Below are positions 41,662-56,186 of a stretch of 64,000 bases of DNA, piece after piece (position 1 is the first letter of the stretch; every line of letters begins with the position of its first letter). The notes under the pieces were generated by a model. The model was given only the letters and a program-made list of their open reading frames with translations. It ran no database searches and was not told the origin of the DNA. A program made the translations under genes and the position numbers. This stretch comes from Saprolegnia diclina VS20 (lineage: Eukaryota; Oomycota; Saprolegniomycetes; Saprolegniales; Saprolegniaceae), in contig NW_008246071.1 of assembly GCF_000281045.1 (NCBI RefSeq), forward strand, positions 634,028 through 698,027, given 5' to 3'.

Positions 41662-41965
41662 ACGCCAAGTCTTCTCGTAGTGTGCACTGTTGTACAAAAT
41701 GTGGCGTCCATTAAATTGTCCATCTTTTCTCTCAATCTCAAACTCAAAAATCGTCTTACAGCATAGTATCAAATGAAATGCGCGTGAACTTTTCATTGCA
41801 ATGACCCCGATATCGCTCGGGCCCGTCCCCACTTGGGTTCTAGCAAGGTATGGTTCGAGTGTACGCCGATGAGCATGTTCATGCCCCCCACACGGCACTG
41901 TGCTCCTTCCGCAATGCTTGCGGTGGCCATGGTTGAATAAACCGTGACGTATGTACAATACGATC
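41662..41965. other. Convergent intergenic region
   Basis: 304 bp between the P450 stop and the dynein stop. No gene or motif was noted. Confidence 0.4.
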
Positions 41966-44900
41966 TTAGTAACGCAGCGAGAGAAAGCACGCAACACCCG
42001 CCTTGATCCAATAATCTTGGTCGGCGAATTGCACCTAAACGCCATGAAAGGTTGGGTGTGGCAAGAGTCGGTACCTGAAGGTTGGTCTCGGACACGAGCG
42101 AGTTGCGCCAGATCGTGTCCTTATCCGACGGGATCTCGATCCACATGACAAAGTTGGTCGAGTGGCCCGTTGTCGAAAGCGTCCCGGTTCGTGTCAGAAT
42201 CTTGTAGACCGGGCAGCGGTAAATGCCACTCTGCGGCGCTTGTCGGCTCCGGATCGGCATCAAGTGGATCACCTACGCCGCGTCTTCTCCACATCTCATA
42301 CAGTTTAGTTGCGCACCGGCATCTTGGAGAATAATTCCTTCGGGTTGGGGTCCACGAGCGACTTGCGCTGGTAGTCCCACCGCGCGCCTTCGATGAAGAG
42401 CCCGTACGTGTAGCAGCCGCCTTGCACGGGCTTGACGATGATCTTGTCGACGGGTTCCGGGTGCATGATGAAGTCCCACGACAGCGTGTCGATCGGAATG
42501 TTGAAGCCACGCGCGTGGTTTTGCAGAATGCCCGTGAGGAATCCTTGTGGAAAGAAGAACCCCGACATCCACAGCACGGGCGGGATGCCATCAGCGACCC
42601 AATTAGTCACAAACTTGAGCCGCTCGAGGAGCTCGTCGACCCAAGGGTTGAGTGCTTTGAGCGACGGGTACGCCTTGCGCTCCCAGAGAGGTGGCACCTA
42701 TCGCACTGTCGTATTGCACGCCAATCAAGTTTATACCGCGTACCTTTTGGTTGAAGATGCACGTCGACATGGTCTCGAGCTCGGCTGACATGACGACGAG
42801 CCCTTTGAGCGCCCGCTGAAGCAGCGGCAACGACGTCTTCATGACGTGAAGCAGGTTGTTGTAGCGCTGCGCTTCTTGGACCAGGACCGTGTTCATCGAC
42901 TCCTCGTACATGACGGGGTACCGGACGCTGATGAATTCAATGTCGAAGAGCGGCGGGAGCTTGGACTCGATGTCTTTGGCTTGGAGCTCGATGATCATCT
43001 CTTGGCTCTGGCCAGCCCCCGAGCTCATGCGCGGCTGGAGACTCAGAACAATGTCAAAGTTGTTGAACGTCTCGGCCATCGCGCACGTAATGTTGGCGTT
43101 TTCATGCATGCCAAACACTTCAGGGTCCGGGTTGAGCGGGAGACCGTCAATGTACGAGAGGTAGTGGTTGAGCGTCGCGCTCGGTGCTTGCGGGTTCGAG
43201 ACCGCGATCGACTTGTACGTGCCGCTGGCCGAGAAGGCGTAGTTGTCGAGCAATATCTTGTCGTTGAAAAAGCCCTCGAGGATCACGTCGATCGTGCGCA
43301 TGTCCTTGTCGTCCGTGACGCGTCCGCCATAGTTGACGACGGACGTCATGACGCAAAGGACGCGGTACGGCACAACTTCGTAAAAATCCAAAAACATTTC
43401 GAGCTGCGCCCGGGAAATGTCATAGTCCGTGTCGTTAAACGCATATGGGATATTCCACCCCAGTGGCCCGAACCGCTTGCGCTCAATCACGACCGCGTGG
43501 AAGAAGGCGAGGCCAAAGAGCAGCTTCCGGTACTTCTCCGGCTTGCTCGTCGCATCGAGCATCTCGTCGGTCATCTTGATGTACGAGTTTTTCAAGTTGG
43601 CGCGAATGCCCTTTGGTGGTTCCTTGGTCATTTTGACGCCGTTCTGGAGCACGGATGTCGGAAACGAAGCACTCGGGCGCGACGTGAGCCAGAGTCGAAA
43701 GTCGCGGTGCGTTGTCTCGGGGTTGAGCTCCTCACAGATGCGCTCGAGGGACGGCATCCACGAAATCGCGAGGTGGCAGTTCTGCAGCAGCACCCACTTG
43801 CCACTCGAGATCGCATCTTCAATCATCTTGGTGGCAATGACGCCTTGGCCTTGCCCGAGCGAGATCGAGTTGAACTTGCGGCCCATCTTCATCACGTCGG
43901 CAAACTGGAGAAGGTCTTTGGCCGGGTCCGAGCCCGTCGAGAGGATAAAAATGAGCGGCGTCGTGACACTCGCGTCCGCAAATGAACCTGGCAAGTCGAA
44001 CGTCGGCGGCTCAATGAAGCGCTGGCCGAGCTGCTCGGCGACAAATAGCTGGATTGCCTCCATCATGCGATCGGGGCGGATGCAGCGGAGGACGCAGAGC
44101 TTCTGGAACGTATTGAGTGTGAACGGAAAGTGGCTCGGGAGGCGCGCGAGGTGCGGGTCGACAGCATCAAAAATGCGCCGCCACGCGTCCGTCTCTTCAA
44201 CGAGGCACGCGATGAGCGACTCGAACTTTGGAAGCGTCGTGAGGCAGCAAAACTCGGACCACGCCCGGTCTTCGATCCAGTCGGAGCTCGGGTTGCGGCT
44301 GTCTGTATCTTTTGTCGGCGTCGAGCCCGAAATGAGGAAGCGCCACTCCAGCGCGTCAATCTCGTCGCGGCCTTGGAGCAGCTTGATCGTCAAGAGAAAC
44401 GAAAACAGGAGCTTGTGCTCTTCAAAGAGCGACCGGCAAATGTTCTTGTAGAGCGAGTACGTCGTTGAGTCCATGAGGTTCAAAAGCCGCGTCGCCAGCA
44501 CGTCGCTCGGCTCGGCCGCGCGGATGCTCTACAGAGAAAGTTGACATGTCGATACTTTGATCGATAGCTATACCTTGACAAAGAGCTCGACAAACCACGT
44601 GAGCGAGTACTGGTACATCGGGTCGACGATCGCGAGGTCTGCAATGCAGAAAAAGAGCAGTGACGCGCGGTTGGCGACGCCGCGATACAACTCGCGCGTC
44701 TCGTCGATGGTCTTTTCGGTGATTTCGGCCTCGGCCATCTTTTCGTTAATGTCTTCGGACGTCACTTTGGCCTTGCCGAGCATGTCGATGAGGTCCGTGT
44801 CGTCGAGGATGTTGCCCTGCGAGTTGGCGAGCATGTACAAGATTTTGTTTTCAATGTCGAGGAGCTCGGCCTTCATCTTGGCATTCGAGATGACGAGGTT

Positions 44901-47900
44901 GTTCTTCTTCTCGGCGAGCTCGGGCATCTCTTCTTGGACGACAACACCGAGCGCTTGCTCCTCCAAGCCAAACGGCGTGATGGTAAAGTTGAGGAGGCAC
45001 ACCTTGACGCACGTTTCCGGAGGGTAGTGCGGGTTGGGCAGCTTTGTCGTCATGAAAAACTTGAACGCCATGTTGTACGGGATCGTCGAGTCGCCAATCT
45101 TCATCATGAGCTGGCCGCCTTGCTTGAACTTGGTTTGGAGCAGCACCGTTTCCAGCGCCGCATCGAGAAACTCCGTCACGTTTTCCAAAAGAATCCACTT
45201 GCCAAACCGGACGCCGTTCTCGAGCGCCTTGATAAAGTTCTTGTCCGAGCTCTTGACCACGTCAATGCCGTTCTCAGACGTATCGCGCCCCAGCGACTTG
45301 ATGAACCGGTTGGCTTGGCCCTGCGGGTCGATGAGCAGTGGCCACCGACGCGCGCGCGCCATGATGATGCCATTTTGCACCGAGAGGTTGTCGGACGGAA
45401 GACCCGCAATCTGCCAGCCTCGGACTTTGACCGGGTCGGCGAGCGTCGTAATGATGTTGCAGTTGCGCGTGTGCGGCACGACCTGCTTGTCGAGGGCGTT
45501 GTACCACGACGCAATGCAAATGTCTCGAAACTCGCTCGTAAAGCACCCAAGGTAGCTGATCGTGCCGGACGAGATGACGACGTCGCCCACGAGGTTGCGA
45601 AAATCCATGTTGAGCTGCGAAATCGTGATCGTCCAGCGCGCTTCTTCGCCGCCGAGAAGCGCAATGAGCTTGAGCGCCGACTCTACCGTGCCGGGCTATG
45701 ACCCCATGACAATGTACACGAGGACGTACCGAGTCGAATTTCACACTGCCGAACGTCTTGGATGAGCTGGTCTTTCTTGTCGACGGCGGCGTTGTACCCT
45801 GCCTCGAGCTCTTGGAGGCGATTGACGACCGCCTCTAACCGGCCCTTGGCGTCGGCGAGGACGCGCATGGTCACATCGAGCTCCGACTGCGCAGTTGCGA
45901 GCGCCAGTTTCTTTGGCTCGACCATTTTGGCGATCTTGTTGTACGTGTGCATGGCGCGCACCCACATGCAAATGGCTTCGCAGGCCTACCGAGTACCCGT
46001 GGAGCTCAGTCGAATACCGTTTACGCGTACCACGGACGCCTTGCGCACCGATGCAGGTAAAAACTCTTCCATCTCCATGTACGGATCGATTTGCTGGATG
46101 ATCTTCTCGCCAATGTTGTCCTTGTCAAACTTGACCATGTCTTCGAGGAGCTTCTTTGCGTTGCCGAGGATCGTCTTTTGCGCACTCTCCCAGTAGTCCT
46201 TGATCTTTTGGCCCGGTTTGTCCGGATCCGTCTTGAGCGTCGGCTTGATGCCAAAGATGATGCACGCTGCTTCCATCGTCAACCGGACACCGTGCGGCGG
46301 GTTCTTCATCGCCTTGACTTCGTCAATGTCCGACTTTTTGAGCTTGTTCAAGCACGCCGTCGCGGCTTCAAGGGCCGGCAGCGCTTCGTCCAAGTCGCGC
46401 TGTGCGTCGTCGGCAATGGCCTTGGTGTCGGCCGCCTTCTTGTTGGCGCCCTCTTCCTCTAAAACATGTGTGTTTGAGTTTTGAGTTTTGAGAGTCGTTT
46501 GAAGTCGTACCCTTCTCAACGACCGCCTTGGTCTCGTCGGCATCCTTCTTGTCTTCAGTGATCTTGATCATCATGGCCTCAACCTCGATTTGTGTCTTCT
46601 CGAGCTGCGGCTTGAGCGCCACGAGCTGCTCTTGCATGCCGGCGACTTGCTCTTTGGTCGCAATGATCTTGTCGACGCCGTTCTGAAGGCGACCTAAACC
46701 CAGGATGAATCGTCTTGCGATCGAGAGAGTCGTGTACTGATCATCATGGACACTTCTTCGCGCTTGGTTTGCAGAACATTCTTGAACGTAAAGAGGAGCT
46801 CGAGGTACGATGTCGGCGTCACGTAGTTGTACCGGCGCAGCTTTTGAAAGTAATTGGCCGACTCGTGCTCGACAGTTTGGTGCATGCTCTACTTGTCCAA
46901 GTAACACGCCATCAACATTGTGCAATCACTGCGTACCTGAAAGACGTTGACGACGGGCAGGACGCTGTCGCCGAGCTTGAGGTCGACGACCGTGAGCGCG
47001 TTCATCGCAACCGACTGCAGCGCTTGGGCGGGCCACTCGCTGAACCAGTCGATTGTACAGCAGTTGACGAGCGACGGAAACATGCGGATGCGGTCGCGGA
47101 AGGCACTGCCGAGCGGGCTCATGCAGAGCACCATGTGCAAATTCTGACGCACGAGCGTCACGTACTGGCCAAAGATGTTGAGCTTGGTCGCAGGGATCCG
47201 CTTCTTGATGCACATGCCGCGGCAGTGGTTCGTGATCGCGTCAATGTCTTCGGGCGCATACAAATTGGGCACGTCGCCCGTGTTGAGGATGTTGTTGATG
47301 TCCTCGAGCATGATATCGTGCACGATTTGAACATCTGAAAACAAGAAGACGGTCGGCTTTTCGTCGACGCCGGCTTTCATCAGACACTTTTTTAGGTCGT
47401 CGCGCCAGTCGGCCACCGAGTAGCCCTTGGAGATCTCGATCTGGCTGCAGCCGTACTCGGCCATAAAGGCGGCGAGACGCGTGAGACTCTGTCGCCCGCT
47501 GCCGCCGACACCCAGCAAGAGGGCATTTCCCTGTGGCTGTCGAATGACCTAATATTGTTGTGTGAGTGGACCGCAATCTGTAGTCAACGTACGCGCGCGA
47601 TGCGGGAAACGTGCTCGATCGCATTCATAAACATGACGAGGTTCATCGGTGCGTTGGACTCGGCGTTGTAGTCGTTGAGGTACTCCTCCACTTGCGCCAC
47701 GAGCTTCTCCATGTCGCTAATCTCCTCGTAGATTTTCGGGTCGGCGCCGGGAATCATATAATCGCCAAAGAGCAAGTTGGGTTGGGGCACGACGAGGCGC
47801 CAGCCTTGCGTTTTGCTCTCTTCCATCGCACTCGGATCCTATGGTTACGGTCAATTGCCGGTACATTGTCGTCGCGCACTCGACCTTGAGCACGTCGGGG

Positions 47901-50900
47901 AGCCCCAAGCGCGGGCCAAAGTTGAGTGCAATCTGCGTTTGGAGCTGGTCTGTAAACCACTGGTGGTCAGCGAGCGTCGTGAAGCGATCTTCGAAGACGC
48001 GCATGTTCTCGTGCACCCAGAGCCGGAGGAGCTGGTCGAGTTTCGTAATGCGCTTGTTGTCGCCCATGAGGAGGCCCTGGAAGATTTTGGCCAAGTCGCG
48101 CAAGTTGAAGGTATAATGCGCCTTGGACGGAGTCGGCAAAAGCTCTTGAATCACAATGTTGTAAATGTAGATCGAGCTCGAAACCAGCGCGAGGCCCACT
48201 TCCGGGGGCTTGAGGTCCTCCGAGAACTTGCTCAAAAAGCTCGCAACGATCGTTGCAAACACTTGGCGCTTGCTGTCGTCCGACATTTCCGTGTACCCGA
48301 TAATGTTGAAGTGGCGAATGAAGCGCGGAGTGATCGGGTTACGGCCACCCCCCGGCGGGCCCATGGACGCCACAAACACCACGTCGACAATGTTGCGAAA
48401 CACGAGGAGCTTCCGGTCGTACCACCCGCCTTGGTCAAACCACTGCCGGAGGATCTCAATTGGCGGCTGCGCAAAGTACTCTTCCTGCTTGGGCATGTTG
48501 AGATCGTCAATGTGCACGATGAAGCGCTTTCCCGCGGTCGGGCCGTACACGCCTTTGCGCCGCTTCTCCATTTTGCCGTCGAGAAAGTCCTGCGTCTGGT
48601 TGGCGCTCGTTTGGGCCGAGAACGTGAGCTTGAGTGGCACAAACTTGTCGCTGTCGACCTTTTCCAAAAATTGGTTGACGTTGATGGTCTTGCCCGTGCC
48701 CGTGGGGCCCACGATGAGCATGTGGACGCCTTGGGTCAAGGCGAGCTGCATGAGGAACGTCGACCGGACGCTGTCGCTCGTCGGCACAACCAGCTCCGAG
48801 AAGCTCGACTCGGCCGGCACAACGTACTTGGGTATCGTGTCCAGCCAGAGCTTCCACGACTCGGTGGCTCGGTCTAGCGCATAGTCGTAGACCAAACCTG
48901 CCGACGGCAGCGGCTTCTTCATGCCCGGGTGACTCAAGAGCTCTTCACGGAGGTACGCGTCAAACTTGATGCGACCGGCGTCATTGCCCGTCGCACCAAT
49001 GCTCCAGATGAGGCAAAACACAAAGAGCTCCGAGCAGTGGTTTGTAAAGTACATCACGTGCTCGAGGCGCGTCTCCTTCTTTTCTTCGGCCGCGACAACC
49101 GAGAAGAAGCAGTTGAGGAGCCGCAAGAGCGAGCTCACGAGGTTGTTGGGGATCTGCGGCAGCCATTCCTTCACGTGCTGCGTCACAAACGTTAGCGCTG
49201 GGCGCATGAGACAGTCAAAGAGCCACTGCAGATCGCGCTTAAAGTCGGGTTTGAAGTCAGGATGGAGGTTCTCGAGCCTACACAGACCCAATGACACTTC
49301 GTTTGATACAAAGCGAGGCTCGTACCAGCTGGTCGTGAGCGGGTCAAAACCCAAAGAGGCAGGCTCCATGTACACCATGCCAGTGCGACTCACCGTCGCA
49401 GGTGACGCGACCGAGAGATCCTCGACTTCAAACATCATGGTCATCTCTTGGGACATTTGGATGATCTCGCCCGAGCTCAAGCACAACTTCTTGTTGTCGT
49501 CAAGGACCGTGTTCATATTTTCGATCCAGATGGCATCGACGGGGCCGTCAAAGATGACCCACTTGCGGTCGGCGTTGGTGCTGGAGGCAGCCGCTCGGTA
49601 CAGCGTCGACAAAATGCCGTCTTGCCACTCGTGCGTGCTTGCGTCAAACTCGCCGTAGAGCTGGCCCATCGTAATGGACTTTGGGTTGAGCTGGTAGATG
49701 ACGACTTCTTCGTACGCAAAGCCGTTCTCGCCGAGCTTCTTGAGCTCCGTGAGCGTGTCGCAGAGCACTTTGAGGTTGCACGACTTGCCGCCACCCGTGG
49801 CACCAACAACCATGAGGCCGTGCCGGACGCAAAGCGTTTCGTAGAGCTGGACGACCTTCATGAGGAAGAACGGGTGCGGCTGGAGCTTGAGCCGCTGGAT
49901 CACGAGCTTGGAGACGCGACTGAGCGCGCCAAGGTTGAGCTGCGGCCGTGATTTGCCGGGAAAGAGGTCACTGATGATGCCGTTAAAGAGCGGAATGTCA
50001 AACGAGAGGAACTTTGGCAAGTTGACGTCCTGAAGCGCGCGGAGCAAGAGGACTTCTTCGTCCATGTCGGGGTCCGCGCGCTTGAGGTTGCCGGCGGCCG
50101 TAATGACGGTTTTCACAGCACGCATGCCGTAATCGTAGTGTGACTGCGACGACAATTGCTCCGAGCAGAGCTAGGTAGAATAAATAACCAAACAAGTACT
50201 GTAAACGGTAGTACCTTGAACGTTGTGACCATTTTAGCACCGCACTCTTTGGCTTTTTCATAGCCGTAGGCAAAAAACATGATTTCGCCAATCATGGCGT
50301 AGTCGGGCACCATCATGGCCACGGGGCGGAAGAGCGCGGCGAGCGAGTCGGGAAGGTCCGACCGCCCCGCGTACCCCGGGTTCATCGTGATAAAGACGCC
50401 AAACTGCGGGCTCACGGCAATGTCCGAGCCTTCAAACACAATCCGTTTCTCATTCGCTCGGATCGCGAGCTACACGACGCAAATTTCGACTTGGTTTTTG
50501 AAAAAGTACACAAAATACCTGAAGCGTCGTGACTTGCTGGCCAATGACACTGAGTACTTCAATGTTGATGCGGTTGAACTCATCGAAGCAAGCCCATGCA
50601 CCGCAGGAGGCAAGACCCTATGCTTGTCGTCGCACATGTCAGAGGCATATCCATCCACCAACCTTGAAAAACTTGCCCATGGCGATATAGTCGAGACCGT
50701 CCGAGCAGTTGAAGACAACACACTGCTTGGCGAGCGCCTTTGCGAGATCTTTGGTCGTCTCGGTTTTGCCCGTGCCAGCGGGGCCCGCGGGGGCACCGCC
50801 GAGAATCATCTGCAGCGCAGCCATGAGCGTCATGTAGCACTTGTCCGTGAGCGGCGTGATCACGAGTCGGAACGAGTTGCCGAGGTACTCGTAGCCGTAC

Positions 50901-53900
50901 GGCCGTCGCGCCGAGACCTATGCATAGTACTTAGCACTCGTATTACAAACGTGCACGTACCATCTCTGCAAACAAATCGTCGTTCCAGTAGTATCGGAGC
51001 TGGCTCGACCACATAAAGTCGTCTTTCGTGCTCACTTTGCTATGCACGAGGCGCATTGTGACATCGCGGGCGTGGACGTCAATGACGGTGAGAGCGCCGA
51101 CACTGATGCGAGCCAGCTTGTCGAGGTGCCCGCGCACCTACACACCACATTTATGTTGCGGCACAAAAGGAAAGGCTACATACCATTTGCACCATGTCGG
51201 CCAGTTGCGCGAGCTGGCGCTCCATCATCTTTTGAACGCCGTTGGCGCCGTCCGCCGCCATGTTTTCTTCCATCTCGCGCGTCCAGTGGAACTGAGAGCC
51301 GTTGAGGACGCACATGCCGGGCCACTTTTGGATCCACTTGACACGAGAGACCTGGGTGTAGTCTTGGATGGCCTTGAACATGACGGCCCGGATCGAAACG
51401 CGCATCATGTCTTCGACCTCGGTCATCCAGTGCTCGACATTCTTGCCGTTGGGGTTGACGGGGGTCGCCATCGCGACGGTCTCGCCCTCGGCCGAGATCA
51501 TCGACGTGATGGTAAGGTCGTCTTGGAACTCGACCTTGACAACGCCCTCAAAGCACTTTTTCAAATGCGGCTGCACGAGCTTGACATCTTTGGACTCGGA
51601 CAGAATCGACAAGAGCTCTTCGTTTGAGAGAAAGTAGAAGCGCGAGAACGCCGACCGCTTCGTTTCGAGGAAATCGCTGAGCCCTTTCTGGACTTGCTCG
51701 AGAAACTTGTTGCTCTCTTGGAACCGGTCGAGGAGTTTGTCGTTGTTGCAAAAGTTGATGACGCTCGGCTTGGCTTTGGCGGCCGCGAGCGTTTGGCGCC
51801 AGTTCTTATCGACGGTCGCGAACCGCTTGCCTTCCATCGGCAGCTGCTTGTTGATGTCGGGGCTGTCAAAGATCGGCTGCAGATACAGCCACGCGCGCTG
51901 CACCGCCATCCACTCTTCGAGCACGTCCGAGACCGTACTGAGACACTTTTCCCACTTGTTGATGCGGTCTTCAAATGGCTTTTTGAACGCGGAAAACTGC
52001 ATCGCTTGCGTCGTCGTGATTTGCTCGTCGAGAATCGCTTGGACTTCATCGACGGCTTTGAGAACAAACGTGCCTGTCTCGCGGTAGTCGACGATCGACA
52101 AGCTCACTTGCTTCCACTGCTCTTCCATCGCGTTGAGCGCCTTCTCGATCTGGTACTCCTTCCCGGCCGTCTCGCAGATCTTGGTGATCGCCTCAATGTG
52201 CTTGTCAAGCCCGAGCCCGAGAACGTAGCTCAGCTTCATGCCGCGGTCGGGACGAAAGCTCATGTGCGTCTCGCCATTCATAAGGTTCCAATGCCGGTCT
52301 TGGATGCCCGGGTTGCGCAGGGCCATGACCAGCGGGACGTGCGGCCGGAAGGCTGCAATCTCGCTCCGAATGTGGTTGGCAATGTCCAAGCAGCCCTTGA
52401 TGTTGGCCTTCTCAAAGAATTTGGTCGCCTTGATGATATTGGCCCAGTTGGTCTCGACGAATTGCTCAAACTCTTCGCCGTTGATGTCAAGGAACGCGCC
52501 TTCCATCCACTTTTTGTGGTCCTTGAGCCAGTTGTTGGCCGTCTTCCAAAGCGTCGCGTACGGCTCAAAGTCGCGCCGGATGCGGCTAATCTCTTCGTAG
52601 TCGGTCATCTCCTGGCCAAAGAGCCCTTCGCGCGAGTTGAAGAGCCGCGCGTCTTCGTCGGCCTTGATGATCTTTTGCTCAATATTCACCACGTATCTAT
52701 AAAGCGATACGCTGATAGAAGCCAAGTCCGATACAAACGTACTTGAAGACTTGCTCGACGCGGGCGAGGTCCGTGTACTGCTTGAAGCCGTCGACTTCTT
52801 GGTGTAGAATGCGCAATGACTCTGTAAACTCCACCTGCTGGTCCCGCATCTCGCCGAGAAACTGCTCGTTTTGCATGGCGAGGATGTTGTTCATCTTGTG
52901 CACTTGGTCGTAAATGTGGTTGGGACCGAGCCTGACTCGCCAAATCGCCACAAAGTCGTCCTTCTCCATCCGGTACTGGAACGAGTCGAGGAGCTACACA
53001 GCAGGTCGGTCGCGTCGATGTCGACCTCCATCCACAACGCGTACCGCGCGGTACTTGATGAGCTGCTGGGACGAGGCAAGCAATGGCGCTAGCTGTGCAC
53101 TGATGCTGTCAATGTACTGCTTCATCTCGGTGAGTTGTTCAATGTCGGTCGGTATCTTTTGCAGCTGGCGGTTGATTGGCTCAAACTTGCTGTGGAGGTC
53201 CTTGGCCAGCGTCGTGCACTTGACAAGCTGGCAGTCGAGGAGCTTCTTGGCGAGGCGCCGGTGCTTCTCGGCCAGCTGCGCCCGCATCGCAGCGCAGCTC
53301 ACCGTGTACATACCAAGCTCAATGTTCATGGCTGGAATCGCGTCTTCAATGTCAAGTGCGTCTTGGGCGTGCTGCTTGATCCGGTCGCTGAGCTCTTGCA
53401 AGTTGGGCGGGTCCTGCGCGCGGAAGATGTCCAAGTAGTGATCCTCGTCGAGGTTCATGAACGCAATGTAGCTACATGGATTTATGGAGCTGATCGACGA
53501 CCATTTTCGTTGATACCGGTCATATTGCTTGAGGTATGCGCGCAGGGGCACTTCGCTCTTTTCGATGAGCTTGGCGACGTCGTCTCGCAGCGCTTGCACC
53601 CACGGTTCGTTGGCGTTGACGTACGGAATCGAAGGATGACTGCTCCAGAAAAGCTTGTCCATCACCAATTGCTCGACCTGCACGGTGCATTCACGGTGCC
53701 GGAGAAATATATATTCGTACCTGCTTGATGTCCTTGCACGTGTCGATCGACTTGTTGAAGACGTCGAGCACGAGCTGCGAGAACGCAGGGATCGGTGTGT
53801 TGTAGCCAAAGTTGTGGCCCATTTTGGCCGGGACGGGCTCGAACGGACACGGTTCGTCGTCACGCTCTAGGTGCACGGTAAAACCTTAACTACATCGCCG

Positions 53901-56133
53901 ATCGACGCACTGTTGTCGTTGTCCGGGTCTTCTTCGAGCTGCTTGGCGCGCTTGACCTCTTGCTCGTGCACCCACTCGTCAATCTTGGCTTGGGCCTCGT
54001 CGATCTCGTGCTGGTTGATCACTATAAGCTCGGACGCAACGCTCAGCGTGAGCGCAAAGAGCGCCGGTGGGTTCTGGAGCTGGCGCTGGCGGCAAAGAAA
54101 CTCGAATTTCGCAGGCCCAATGTTCTCGGCAGCTACAAGCAAAGATGTTATTGTATACATGTGGAGCGAGGTCTGTACCGCGGCGCTTCTCAATGTCAGG
54201 GTACGACAAGACGGTCGTTTTCGCATCGACGACTTTGACGCTGGCTTCGGCCGCCTTGGCCATAAAGATGCAATACGAGGCAAGCGACTGCTCGGCCAGG
54301 AAGCGCAGTGTGTCCTATCGCGCACTTGAGCTGGTATGAGTATGCACGTCGTCGACAACCTTCATGACGAGGTTGACGCGGTGCAGGAACGATCGGAGCT
54401 TGCTGAACTCGTACGTGTCCCGGCGCGTTTCTTGGAGGTTGTACCAGCCCTTCCCAACGTGCGCGAGGGACGTCTTGATCGCGTGCGTGATCTTGTTGGG
54501 CCAGTCTTCGTGCAGCAGCTTGTACATGGCGCGCTCTTGGGTGTTTTGGCGCTGCTGAAACTCCTACATATCCATTCGGAGCCTGGGTTGCATGGCACTC
54601 GTGTACTTCGAGTTTGAGGCTGCGGGTCGTTTTGAGGCTAAAGATATCGACGCACAATAGACGGTAGCACTCTTCGTTGACCTTGACGGCCGCCGCTAGC
54701 GTCTATGCATATCCAAAGGATAGGTCACATAGTAGTATCCTGTGAATTCAACCTCGGGCGACGTTAGAAACGTCTGGAACGAAAACCCGATAAACTGGTC
54801 GGCGTAGTCGATGGGCGGCGCAATCACGCGGTGCTTGGTCGTATCGATCACGTGCGACTCATCGGGCGGCGCGCACAGGAAAAAGTTGGTGCCACGTCCG
54901 CTCGCTTGCTGGTGCTCAAAGATGATGCGGCACATGGTGCGGAGGTAGTCGGTGTGCACTTCGGCAACGATCTTGGTCGTGTCGGGCGGAACGACGCTCT
55001 TAGCCTGGAAGACGCTCGTCGCGAGCTTGATAATCTTGTTGACATTTTCCGTCCCGAGCTTGTGGAGGTCGTCCGACGGCATGCAGTCGATGTAAATGTT
55101 CTTGCGGATCGCCGACTGCGCGTAGAGGCGCGCCAAGTGCGCAGCATGGACGCGGTTCACAAAGCCTTCGGGGTCCTCGGCCTAGAAAAAAGCTGCGTTG
55201 TATCCTCTCTGCCTTCGCGCCTAGTACCTTGAAGCAAATGTCGCACCGATGCAGAGGCATCTCGTCCTGGCCGAAACGAACCGTGAAGAGGTCGCGCTCG
55301 GCCGAGTACGCAATCACGTGGCCCTCGTTCCAGAGGCCGGGCAAACCAGGCCGGCCGTAGAGCGCCGTCACCGGGATCGCGACGGTTCCGTCCTTTCTCT
55401 TGCCGCAAGCAATCCAGTCCTACGACGCCATTCTCAAGAGGTCGGTCGGTGGTCGAGGGTCTCGCACCTCGGGTTCGCGCTCTTCAAACGACTTGTCATC
55501 AAAGAGGTGCAGTGGTAGCGCCTCGATGAGCTGCATGGCGACCCCGCTCGTGTCGTTGATGACGTCCTGGTACTCGCGACTGCCAAAGAGCTCGGATAGC
55601 TTTTCTTCGATCAGTTTGCCGACGTTGGCCGACTCGAAGAGGCGCCGCTTTCTAAAGATCGAAGCATGAGCAAGAGCAAGAGCATGAGGATCGTCGAGTA
55701 CCGCTCGACTTCGACTTGGCGAGGAGGCCGATCGGCCGTGCGCTCGTGCGGTAGGAACACCTTGGGCTCAATGTCGCCACGCTGCTTGCGCACGATGGGC
55801 ACGGTCGTGGACATGCCAATGCTGAGGCCGACCGCGTACGCTGTGCAGGATATCGTTATGGCTCATGAGAACGAAGATGAGAGCATGTACCTGGTGGCAT
55901 GTCGACTGCCATGTGCGGGCCCGTAATGTGCGTCGACGTGCGCAGCCGTATGCTCTCATCGGGCGTCGGGATCGGATCGAGGAAGACGACGCCGCCGGCC
56001 TTTTCGTCCACAGGCTTGGGCTTCACGGGGCTCGTCGACGGCGCCAAGGTCTTCCGACCGCGCTACATGCATGCGTCCATTGCCCTCGGCGCAAGCAGGA
56101 TCGCGCATCGTCTACCTTGATCGGGCTTGGCAT
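41966..56133 (-). CDS. Axonemal dynein heavy chain
   Basis: The ATP-driven motor of a flagellar dynein arm. This gene spans 14.2 kb with about 20 introns of about 40-60 nt, and I estimate roughly 4,400 residues. The 18-nt first exon (MPSPIK) joins [17 protein letters not shown]. The N-terminal tail occupies about 52.7-56.1 kb and the linker follows. The AAA1 P-loop [10 protein letters not shown] is near 50770, AAA2 GATGGGKS near 49790, AAA3 GPTGTGKT near 48700, and AAA4 GVGGSGRQS near 47500. The coiled-coil stalk region is about 45.7-46.9 kb. Then come AAA5-AAA6 and the C-terminal domain ([16 protein letters not shown]), ending [16 protein letters not shown]. Size and C-terminus suggest a single-headed inner-arm type (DNAH1/3/6/7/12 group), but the exact orthologue is not resolved. 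No internal breaks are left after splicing. Confidence 0.96.
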
Positions 56134-56186
56134 GCTCGTCGGATCCTTGAAAGTCCCCGCGACTCTTCACGCTTGTCGCGTTTCGT

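Noticed and set aside
42846-43985. Long plus-strand frames inside the dynein gene
   Set aside because: Shadows of conserved dynein exons; highly charged low-information translations.
46222-46230. TCCGGATCC in the dynein gene
   Set aside because: Explained by coding sequence, far from any start codon.
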